Shown piece after piece: positions 7,429 through 13,426 of a stretch of 15,771 bases of DNA. The notes under the pieces are model-generated. The model saw only the letters and a program-made list of their open reading frames with translations, was not told where the DNA came from and ran no database searches. Numbering within the stretch: position 1 is the first letter of the stretch; the number at the start of each line of letters is the position of its first letter. Source of the DNA: Thiomonas sp. GTDB lineage: Bacteria; Pseudomonadota; Gammaproteobacteria; Burkholderiales; Burkholderiaceae_C. Location of the stretch: positions 1-15,771 of the forward strand of contig DAIDHU010000266.1 of NCBI GenBank assembly GCA_027451915.1. Reading direction: 5' to 3'. A program made the position numbers and the translations under genes.

Positions 7429-8733
7429 ATGAACGAGCCCAAGACCCTCCTGGTGCGCGCGGGCACGCTGGTCGACCCGGCCAGCGGCACGCAGTACCCC
7501 GGCGACATCGCCATCTCCGGCGAGCGCATCCATGCCGTGGGGCCCGCCGCCGCCGGATTTGCCGCCGAGCGCGTGATCGACGCCGAGGGCTGCCTGGTGA
7601 TGCCCGGCCTGATCGACCTGTGCGCGCGCCTGGGCGAGCCCGGCGGCGAGGCCGAGGGCCTGCTCGACTCCGAGCTGGCAGCGGCGGGCGCCGGCGGAGT
7701 CACGCGGGTCGTGTGCCCGCCCGACACCGATCCCGTGCTCGACGAGCCCAGCCTGGTCGAGATGCTGCGCTGGCGCGCGCGTCGCATCAAGCGCTCGCGC
7801 GTGTACCCGCTGGGCGCGCTCACCACGGGGCTCAAGGGCGAGCGCCTGGCCGAGATGGCCTCGCTGGTGAAGGCCAGCTGCATCGGCCTTTCGCAGGCGG
7901 GCACGCCGGTGACGGACACGCAGATGCTGCTGCGCGCGATGCAATACGCCAGCACCTTCGGCTACAAGGTCTGGCTGCCCGCGCAGGACCCGCATCTCGG
8001 GCGCGGAGTGGCCGGCAGCGGCCCCTACGCGCAGCGCCTGGGCCTGCCCGGGGTGCCGGTGGCGTCCGAGACGGTGGCGCTGCACACCATGTTCGAGCTG
8101 GTGCGCGCCACCGGCTGCTCGGTGCACGTGGGCCGGCTGTCCAGCGCCGCCGGCGTGAGCCTGCTGCGCCAGGCGAAGGACGAAGGCCTGCCGGTCACCG
8201 CCGACGTGTCCATCCACAACCTCCTGCTCACCGACGTGGACATCGGCTGGTTCGACGCGCGCATGCGCCTGGATCCGCCGCTGCGCCGACAGGCCGACCG
8301 CGACGCCCTGCTGACGGCGCTGGCCGATGGCACCATCGACGCGCTGGTGTCCGACCATACGCCCCTGGGCAGCGACGACAAGATCCTGCCCTTCGGCGAG
8401 GCGGCGCCCGGCGCCACCGGACTGGAGCTGCTGCTGCCGGTGGTGCTGGAGTTCGCGCGCCGCGCCCGCCTGGAACTCGCGCAGGCGCTGGGCTGCGTGA
8501 CCACGCGCGCGGCCGCCGCCGCCGGGGTGGGCCTGCCCAGCCTGGCCGCCGGCGCCGCCGCGGAGCTGATCGTGGTAGACCCGCGCGCGAGCTGGAGGCC
8601 CACGCCGCAGAATCTGCGCAGCCGCGCCAAGCTCACCCCGCTGGGGGACGCCGAACTTCGGGGACGCGTGCGCACGACCATCATCGACGGGCGGGTGATC
8701 CACGAGCAGGACGTGGCGCCGAGTCCGGCGTAG
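7429..8733 (+). CDS. pyrC': Non-catalytic dihydroorotase homologue (PyrC'/PyrX type)
   Basis: The product (434 residues) has the amidohydrolase fold of type I dihydroorotase: an N-terminal beta region, MPGLIDL (58-64), DPPLR (282-286), SDHTP (308-312) and GATGLELLLPVVL (328-340). The metal site is largely gone. The HxH after LIDL is C65-A66-R67, the Asp of the usual SDDG segment is replaced in LSQAG (154-158), the HCEDP histidine is replaced in PAQDP (184-188), and the HVST histidine reads GRLSS (R236). Only D309 of the usual ligands is clearly kept. In Pseudomonas, an inactive PyrC' is a structural subunit of the PyrB dodecamer, and the position 8 bases after pyrB implies the same role here. 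A separate active pyrC would then be needed elsewhere in the genome. The gene is intact, so it is not a decaying pseudogene. Confidence 0.9.
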   Translation: MNEPKTLLVRAGTLVDPASGTQYPGDIAISGERIHAVGPAAAGFAAERVIDAEGCLVMPGLIDLCARLGEPGGEAEGLLDSELAAAGAGGVTRVVCPPDTDPVLDEPSLVEMLRWRARRIKRSRVYPLGALTTGLKGERLAEMASLVKASCIGLSQAGTPVTDTQMLLRAMQYASTFGYKVWLPAQDPHLGRGVAGSGPYAQRLGLPGVPVASETVALHTMFELVRATGCSVHVGRLSSAAGVSLLRQAKDEGLPVTADVSIHNLLLTDVDIGWFDARMRLDPPLRRQADRDALLTALADGTIDALVSDHTPLGSDDKILPFGEAAPGATGLELLLPVVLEFARRARLELAQALGCVTTRAAAAAGVGLPSLAAGAAAELIVVDPRASWRPTPQNLRSRAKLTPLGDAELRGRVRTTIIDGRVIHEQDVAPSPA

Positions 8734-8749
8734 CGAGGAGTCCGGCCCC

Positions 8750-9496
8750 ATGACAACCGGGCTGCGCCTGGCAGGCATGCTGCTGCGACTGGGCATCGAG
8801 CTGGCGCGAGGGCTGTGGCGCCTGCGCGCCTTTCCGCGCCTGAGCGCGCAGCAGCGGCAAGCGGCCGTGCGCGCCTGGTCCCTGCGCATGCTGGGCGCCA
8901 CGCGAATGCGCCTGCAGGTGCTGGGCAGGCCCCACGAAGGTGCCTGCCTGATGGCCCCCAACCATGTCTCCTGGCTGGACATCATGGCCCTCAACGCAGC
9001 GCATCCGACGCGTTTCGTGTCCAAGGCCGAGGTGCGGCAGTGGCCCGTGCTGGGCAGGCTGGTCGCCGGCGCCGGCACCCTGTTCATCGAGCGGGGGCGC
9101 GCGCGCGATGCGATGCGGGTGATGCACGACATGGCGCAGTGCCTGCGCAACGGCGAACATGTCAGCGTGTTCCCCGAGGGCACGACCTCGGACGGCACCC
9201 ACGTGCTGCCGCTGCATGCGAACCTGTTCCAGGCCGCGCTCAGCGCGGACACCCCCGTGCAGCCGGTGCTGCTGCGCTACGTGGACCACGCCACCGGCGC
9301 GCCCAGCCGGGCGCCTGCCTACGTGGGCGAGGACACGGTGATGGACACGCTGCGACTGATCGCCGCCGGCGCTCCGCTGCGCGTGGTCGTGCACTACCTC
9401 CCGGCGCTGCGCGGGCAGGACCGCCGGCAACTGGCCGCGGCGGTGCACGAAGCGTTGAGCCGGGCGCTTCAGGAGCCGGTGCCGGCGGCGCGCTGA
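8750..9496 (+). CDS. 1-acyl-sn-glycerol-3-phosphate acyltransferase (PlsC family)
   Basis: This is a lysophospholipid acyltransferase, probably making phosphatidic acid at the inner membrane. The product is 248 residues with an N-terminal amphipathic/hydrophobic stretch (LRLAGMLLRLGIELARGLW, residues 5-23). The catalytic HX4D is NHVSWLD (H72, D77), followed by the FIERGR block (112-117) and the FPEGT block (141-145), in the usual order and spacing. The related sphingolipid/ornithine-lipid acyltransferases (OlsA-like) share these motifs and cannot be excluded. A GAGGAG Shine-Dalgarno sits about 9 bases before the ATG, just after the pyrC' stop, so it is probably the last gene of the operon. 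Its 3' end overlaps the opposite-strand ATPase gene by 28 bases. Confidence 0.9.
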   Translation: MTTGLRLAGMLLRLGIELARGLWRLRAFPRLSAQQRQAAVRAWSLRMLGATRMRLQVLGRPHEGACLMAPNHVSWLDIMALNAAHPTRFVSKAEVRQWPVLGRLVAGAGTLFIERGRARDAMRVMHDMAQCLRNGEHVSVFPEGTTSDGTHVLPLHANLFQAALSADTPVQPVLLRYVDHATGAPSRAPAYVGEDTVMDTLRLIAAGAPLRVVVHYLPALRGQDRRQLAAAVHEALSRALQEPVPAAR

Positions 9497-11796
9497 AGCC
9501 TCCCGGCATCCGCCCCGCCCAGGGCGTGGAACAACTCCTCCTCCTGCTCCATGTGCAGGCGCACGATGGCCTCCAGGGCCACCAGAAGGCGCTGCATGCG
9601 CGCCGCGCCGGCGGCGTCCGGCCCCTGCGCCGGCAGCTCGGCCACGCCGCGGGAAATCAGGCGCGCCAGGCGGAAGATCTCCCGATGGCTGCTGCTCAGG
9701 GTCGCCATCGGGTCCTCGCCGCCGACCAGCCTGCCCATGTGGGGAAGCAGGTCCCGCTCGTCGGCGCGCTCATGGGGGAGCAGCCTGGCATTCAGGGCCT
9801 GGTCCAGCTGCCGCAGCGAGGCCAAGGCCCGTGCGCCGTCCTGCGCCGGAAGATCCTCGGCCACCGCGCGCAGCCGCTCGAGCACCTGCTCCAGTTGCGC
9901 ATGCTCGTCGCTCAGGCGCCCGGCCTCCTGTGGCGCGAGCAGTCCGCGCAGCGCCAGCGGCCCCGCGCGCAGGGCGCGCAGCGCATTGCCGATGGCCGCC
10001 ACGTCGATCAACTCCTGCACCAGCGCCCCCGCGAGGGGCGGCAGCAAGCCCAGCATCGCCGCCACCATGGCGCCCAGCGACAGGGCCATGCCCACCGCCA
10101 TGCTCTGCACGGCGATGCGCCGCGTGCGCCGGGCGATGCGTAGCGCGTCCACCAGCTTGTCCAGGCGGTCGACCAGCACGACCACGTCGGCGGCCTCCGC
10201 GCTCGCCGCGGCGCCGCGCGCGCCCATGGCCACGCCCACGTCGGCGGCGGCGAGCGCCGGCGCGTCGTTGACCCCGTCGCCGACCATCACCACGGTGGAG
10301 TTCACCCGCTGCGCCTCGATGGCCCTGAGCTTGTCCGCGGGACTCTGCCCGGCCAGCACCTCGAGCCCGCCCAGACTGTTGCCCACGGCCTGCGCGACCT
10401 CGGGGCTGTCGCCCGTCAGCATGAGCATCCTGCGAATCCCCTCGGCGCGCAGCAGGCGCAGGGCGCGCGGTGTCTCGGTGCGTATGCGATCGGCCAGCTG
10501 GATGGCACCGACCGGCTCGCCGTCGATGGCGACGAACACGCAGGAAAATCCCTCGATGGCCATGCCCGCCAGCACCGGGCGCAGCCAGGCCGCGGCGGGC
10601 GCTCCCCGCGCCACATGCTCGAAACTGCCGATGGCCACGCCGCGCGAATCCACCGTGCCGCTGACGCCGGCGCCCGGGCTTTCGCGCACGTCCGAGGGAA
10701 TGGGCAGCTCGAGTCGGCGCTCGCGCGCGGCCACCGCCACGGCCTCGGCCACGCCGTGGTTGGAGGCCTGGGCCAGCGCGCCGGCCATGCGCAGCACCTC
10801 GTCGGCGCTCCAGGGTGGGGCCACGACGATGCCGGCCAGGCGCGGCCTGCCGCCGGTGAGCGTGCCCGTCTTGTCGAAAAAGATCACCTCGGCACGGGCC
10901 AGGCGCTCCAGCGCGCCACCGCCCTTGACCAGGATGCCGTGGCGCGCGCAATTGGACAGACCCGAGACCACCGCCACCGGAACCGCCAGAATCAGCGGAC
11001 AGGGCGTGGCCACGACCAGCACCGCCAGGGCCCGCATGGGGTCGCCCGAGATCGCCCATGCGACGCCGGCAAGCGCCAGCGCCAGCAGGATCAGCCAGCC
11101 GGCGTAGCGATCGGCCAGTCGCGCGCCGGGGCTGCGCTGGGCGCGCGCGGCCTCCACCATGCGCACAATGCCGGCAAAGGTGCTTTGGCCGGCGGTGCGC
11201 GCCGCGACGATCTCGAAGGCAGGCCCCAGGTTGAGAACCCCGCTGGCCACGCCTTCCCCGGCCGCGCGTTCGCGCGGCCGCGACTCGCCGGTCAGCGTGG
11301 ATTCGTCCAGCCGCGCCGGCTCCAGCAGCGTGGCGTCGACGGGGACGAGCTCTCCGTGGCGCACCAGCAGGCGGTCGGCCTGGCGCACCGCGTCCAGATC
11401 CACGGGCCGCCATTGGCCCGCTTCGAAGCGCAGCGCGCTGCGCGGCGCATGGCGCAGCAATTCGGTCATCTCGCGCTGTGCGCGCGCCGCCGCGTAATCC
11501 TCCAGCGCCCTGCCGCCAGCAAGCATCACGGCGATCACCACGGCGGTGAGTTGCTGGCCCAGCAGCATGGCGAACACCAGCGCGAACAGCGCCAGCACGT
11601 CCACCCCGGCCTGGCGCCGCCACAGCGCGCGCGCCACCGAGACCGCCAGCGCGGCGGCCACCGGCCAGGTTGCGGCCGACCAGGCCCAGCGCGCGGCATC
11701 GCGCCATCCCAGGAATTGCAGCAGCAGTCCGGCCGCGAGGCCGCCGAGCGCCAGCACGAGCAGGGCCAGATGGGCGTAGCGCAGGTGGCGGGTCAT
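9469..11796 (-). CDS. P1B-type metal-transport ATPase with C-terminal hemerythrin-like domain (P1B-5-like)
   Basis: The protein (775 residues) pumps a transition metal across the membrane using ATP. There is no N-terminal metal-binding domain; hydrophobic segments begin at residue 9. Core motifs are TGES (169-172), TPCPL in the metal-site helix (264-268), phosphorylation site DKTGT (308-312), TGDSP (461-465) and GDGVND (506-511). The last membrane helices carry QELID (594-598). TPC plus QExxD defines the P1B-5 group, whose members often carry C-terminal hemerythrin domains and whose studied rhizobial member (Nia) handles nickel and iron. Residues 622-760 form such a helical domain, with candidate diiron ligands H632, H675, E680, H686, H704, H748 and E752. 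The ATP-site HP dipeptide reads HG (347-348). The start gives a plausible first membrane helix, but no Shine-Dalgarno is evident. Substrate (Ni, Fe or Co) is inferred. Confidence 0.93.
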   Translation of the reverse strand: MTRHLRYAHLALLVLALGGLAAGLLLQFLGWRDAARWAWSAATWPVAAALAVSVARALWRRQAGVDVLALFALVFAMLLGQQLTAVVIAVMLAGGRALEDYAAARAQREMTELLRHAPRSALRFEAGQWRPVDLDAVRQADRLLVRHGELVPVDATLLEPARLDESTLTGESRPRERAAGEGVASGVLNLGPAFEIVAARTAGQSTFAGIVRMVEAARAQRSPGARLADRYAGWLILLALALAGVAWAISGDPMRALAVLVVATPCPLILAVPVAVVSGLSNCARHGILVKGGGALERLARAEVIFFDKTGTLTGGRPRLAGIVVAPPWSADEVLRMAGALAQASNHGVAEAVAVAARERRLELPIPSDVRESPGAGVSGTVDSRGVAIGSFEHVARGAPAAAWLRPVLAGMAIEGFSCVFVAIDGEPVGAIQLADRIRTETPRALRLLRAEGIRRMLMLTGDSPEVAQAVGNSLGGLEVLAGQSPADKLRAIEAQRVNSTVVMVGDGVNDAPALAAADVGVAMGARGAAASAEAADVVVLVDRLDKLVDALRIARRTRRIAVQSMAVGMALSLGAMVAAMLGLLPPLAGALVQELIDVAAIGNALRALRAGPLALRGLLAPQEAGRLSDEHAQLEQVLERLRAVAEDLPAQDGARALASLRQLDQALNARLLPHERADERDLLPHMGRLVGGEDPMATLSSSHREIFRLARLISRGVAELPAQGPDAAGAARMQRLLVALEAIVRLHMEQEEELFHALGGADAGRLQRAAGTGS

Positions 11797-12002
11797 GGAA
11801 ACTGCGAGGCGAGCGCGGTACCCGGACCGCAGGCCTGTGTATTGTCCGACCCGCCCTGCGCCTCCCGCCCGGGCCTTCGCACCGAAACCTTGCGTTGGCG
11901 GGGGTTGGGCCTCGATCCGTCCGACTCGGTCGCCCCGCAGGCGCCCCGGAGCCGCCCCCGGGCTGCCTGCCCCTTGGCCAGATTGCTAGACTAGCGGGCT
12001 GC
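11797..12002. other. Intergenic region between the ATPase gene and the tRNA gene
   Basis: These 206 bases must hold the promoter of the minus-strand ATPase gene and of the plus-strand tRNA. The sequence is GC-rich with no open frame that resembles a protein. The only distinct element is the palindrome described separately at 11985-11995. No metal-regulator operator was recognised. Confidence 0.5.
11985..11995 (+). promoter_or_regulatory. Candidate -10 element / small palindrome before tRNA-Arg
   Basis: GCTAGACTAGC is a perfect 5+5 palindrome around a central A. It contains TAGACT at 11987-11992, a fair match to a sigma-70 -10 box in a GC-rich genome, ending 10 bases before the tRNA 5' end. 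That spacing fits a tRNA promoter with a very short leader. No good -35 hexamer was found 16-18 bases upstream. Confidence 0.4.
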
Positions 12003-12077
12003 CTCGCCATAGTTCAATGGATAGAACAAGCCCCTCCTAAGGGTTAGATGCAGGTTCGATTCCTGCTGGCGGGACCA
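12003..12077 (+). tRNA. tRNA-Arg (anticodon CCU)
   Basis: All arms fold. The acceptor stem pairs CTCGCCA (12003-12009) with TGGCGGG, with one T-G wobble at pair 2-71. The D stem is GTTC/GAAC with loop AATGGATA. The anticodon stem is AGCCC/GGGTT with loop CTCCTAA, giving anticodon CCT. The variable loop is AGAT and the T arm is GCAGG-TTCGATT-CCTGC. The discriminator is A73 and the 3' CCA is encoded (12075-12077). It reads AGG codons. The arm sequences closely resemble E. coli tRNA-Arg(CCU). The first base is C pairing with G72, whereas most elongator tRNAs begin with G. No integrase gene or duplicated 3' end marks it as an occupied integration site here. Confidence 0.93.
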
Positions 12078-12094
12078 GGCCGAGGCACGGGGCA

Positions 12095-12120
12095 GCAATA
12101 TCCGTTATTCGTGATATTGC
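12095..12120 (+). repeat. Inverted repeat downstream of tRNA-Arg
   Basis: GCAATATC (12095-12102) and GATATTGC (12113-12120) are perfect 8-base inverted copies around a 10-base spacer. The element begins 18 bases after the tRNA and ends 75 bases before the rhodanese ATG. It is much more A/T-rich than its surroundings. No T run follows it, so it is a poor intrinsic terminator; it could be a transcript-end hairpin for the tRNA or an operator for the rhodanese gene. Confidence 0.4.
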
Positions 12121-12195
12121 CAAATTGCCCTGGACGCCCGCGCGCCCATCGACTACAAAGCTCCAGCCCGTTTCACCCTGGACCTTCCCCTAGTC

Positions 12196-13176
12196 ATGAC
12201 CCGAAATCCCCTGCGAATCCTCTTGGCCGGCCTGCTTGCGCTTTCGGCCGGCGCCGCCGCGCGTGCCTCGGTGCTGCCCGGCCCCGTGGTGAACGTCCAG
12301 TGGCTGCATGCCCATGCCTCGCAGGTCCAGATCGTCGACATCCGCGACGATGTGGGCTCGCTGACCAACGACCCCAAGACCCGCAGCGTCGGCGGGCACA
12401 AGGTGATCGAACAGGTGGGCGGCTACATCCCGGACGCGCTTTCGGTGAATTTCTGGGCGCTCCGCGAGAAGCGCGAGATCGATGGCAGGAAGGTGGACTT
12501 CCTGCTGCCCACGGCCGAGGAATTCCAGGAAGTGATGCGCGCCTCGGTGCTGCAGCCGGGCAAGCCCATCGTGCTGGCCCCCACCGGCGACGACGCCACC
12601 TCGCTGCAGGAGGCCGCCTTCCTGGCCTGGGAGCTGCAACTCTTCGGGGAACCGGCATCCGACGTGGCCATTCTCGACGGCGGCACGCATGCCTGGCTGG
12701 CTGCCGGCTACGCGGTGGACACCGACGCCATCGCCCCCATGGAGTCGGGCAAGTGGACGGCCTCGCCGCCGCGCGCCGACATGCTGGCCCACGTGGCCCA
12801 GGTGCGGGCGGCGCAGCGGCGCCACGAAGCCTTGTGGGACGCCCGCCCGCTGGCCCAGTTCGCCGGCCTGGAACGTACCCCGGTGATTCCCGAGGACGGT
12901 CGCCTGCAGGGCTCGCGCCCGCTGCCGGCCGAATTGCTGTACCGCGCCGCCGCCGACGGATCCTGGCATTTCCTCCAGCCCGAGCAATACCGCAAGGTGC
13001 TGGCGCTGGACGGGGTCGGGCTGCCGGGCAAGGGCATCGTGTACTGCAACACCGGCCAGTACGCGGCGGGAGCCTGGTTCGTGGTGGACCGCATCCTGGG
13101 GCGTCACGGCCTGCGCGAATACCCGGGCGGCATGAACGAATGGCTGGCGCTGGGCCTGCCGATCAAGGCGCTCTGA
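12196..13176 (+). CDS. Exported tandem-rhodanese sulfurtransferase
   Basis: Rhodaneses transfer sulfane sulfur, for example from thiosulfate, to a thiol or cyanide acceptor through a persulfide on an active-site Cys. The product is 326 residues with a Sec-type signal peptide: R3 and R7, hydrophobic core ILLAGLLALSAGAA, probable cleavage after ARA (residues 22-24), so it should act in the periplasm. The first rhodanese domain (about 30-175) has VDIRD (47-51) and AILDGGTHAWLAAG (158-171), but its active-site loop reads LAPTGDD (127-133) with no Cys. The second (about 195-326) has LWDARP (213-218), the catalytic loop YCNTGQYA with C284, and EYPGGMNEW near the end. C284 is the only Cys in the protein. 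Inactive-plus-active domain pairing is normal for two-domain thiosulfate sulfurtransferases. No strong Shine-Dalgarno is seen. Acceptor and pathway are unknown. Confidence 0.88.
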   Translation: MTRNPLRILLAGLLALSAGAAARASVLPGPVVNVQWLHAHASQVQIVDIRDDVGSLTNDPKTRSVGGHKVIEQVGGYIPDALSVNFWALREKREIDGRKVDFLLPTAEEFQEVMRASVLQPGKPIVLAPTGDDATSLQEAAFLAWELQLFGEPASDVAILDGGTHAWLAAGYAVDTDAIAPMESGKWTASPPRADMLAHVAQVRAAQRRHEALWDARPLAQFAGLERTPVIPEDGRLQGSRPLPAELLYRAAADGSWHFLQPEQYRKVLALDGVGLPGKGIVYCNTGQYAAGAWFVVDRILGRHGLREYPGGMNEWLALGLPIKAL

Positions 13177-13195
13177 TCCGCGCGCGGCGGCCGGA

Positions 13196-13246
13196 GGCTG
13201 TCGCGCGAAGCGACAGCCGCGACAGCCAGGCTGTCGCATGCGACAG
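13196..13246. promoter_or_regulatory. Cluster of five 7-base half-sites forming nested inverted repeats (candidate enhancer)
   Basis: The 7-mer CTGTCGC or its complement GCGACAG occurs five times in 51 bases. GGCTGTCGC (13196-13204) and GCGACAGCC (13210-13218) form one dyad with a 5-base spacer. GCGACAGCC (13219-13227) and GGCTGTCGC (13229-13237) form a second. CTGTCGCATGCGACAG (13231-13246) is a perfect 16-base palindrome. The outward arrangement TGTCGC...GCGACA resembles the TGT-N-ACA dyads bound by Fis-type helix-turn-helix sigma-54 activators. The cluster lies about 100-150 bases upstream of the candidate -24 box, a normal enhancer distance. The first dyad, 20 bases after the rhodanese stop, could also act as a transcript-end hairpin. 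Confidence 0.55.
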
Positions 13247-13346
13247 GGCGCTGCCCGCCGCCGGATCGGACCGAGGGCGTCAATCGCCCATGCAAACCCC
13301 TGATTCCACTGGATTTTCTGCTGTACAAGCTCCCGCGCCGACGGGC

Positions 13347-13362
13347 TGGCACGCTTCCTGAT
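13347..13362 (+). promoter_or_regulatory. Candidate sigma-54 (-24/-12) promoter for the aldehyde dehydrogenase
   Basis: TGGCACGCTTCCTGAT matches the sigma-54 consensus TGGCACG-N4-TTGCW with an exact -24 block and correct spacing. The -12 block reads CTGAT rather than TTGCA: the invariant G is kept, but the C after it is A. The predicted start of transcription is near 13372, giving a leader of about 55 bases before the ATG at 13427. No competing sigma-70 promoter was recognised in the 250-base gap. Confidence 0.5.
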
Positions 13363-13426
13363 AGCCATGCTGCCGGCTGCCACGGGCGGGTCCGTGGACG
13401 GCGACACACTACCAGAGGAGTCGGAC

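Noticed and set aside
7429..8733. pyrC' as a pseudogene
   Set aside because: The frame is complete, of normal length and in operon position, and the loss of metal ligands with retention of fold motifs matches a known non-catalytic subunit.
7018..9252. A 744-codon open frame on the minus strand opposite pyrB, pyrC' and the acyltransferase
   Set aside because: The plus strand carries clear catalytic and family motifs throughout. The minus-strand product is low-complexity (rich in Ala, Arg, His and Gln) with no recognisable domain, as expected from an antisense frame in GC-rich DNA.
9770..12010. A 746-codon minus-strand frame shifted relative to the metal ATPase
   Set aside because: It is an out-of-frame reading of the ATPase gene, Arg/Gly/Ala-rich, without any P-type ATPase motif; the 9469-11796 frame holds all of them.
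12003..12120. tRNA-Arg as an occupied attachment site of a mobile element
   Set aside because: No integrase, no direct repeat of the tRNA 3' end and no change in composition were seen downstream within the window.
13196..13246. A CRISPR-like repeat array
   Set aside because: The repeats are only 7-9 bases, alternate in orientation and have no spacers of uniform length; they are palindromic half-sites.
12048..13361. A plus-strand frame overlapping the tRNA end and the rhodanese gene
   Set aside because: It starts inside the tRNA and reads the rhodanese gene out of frame, giving Arg/Gly-rich sequence with no motif.
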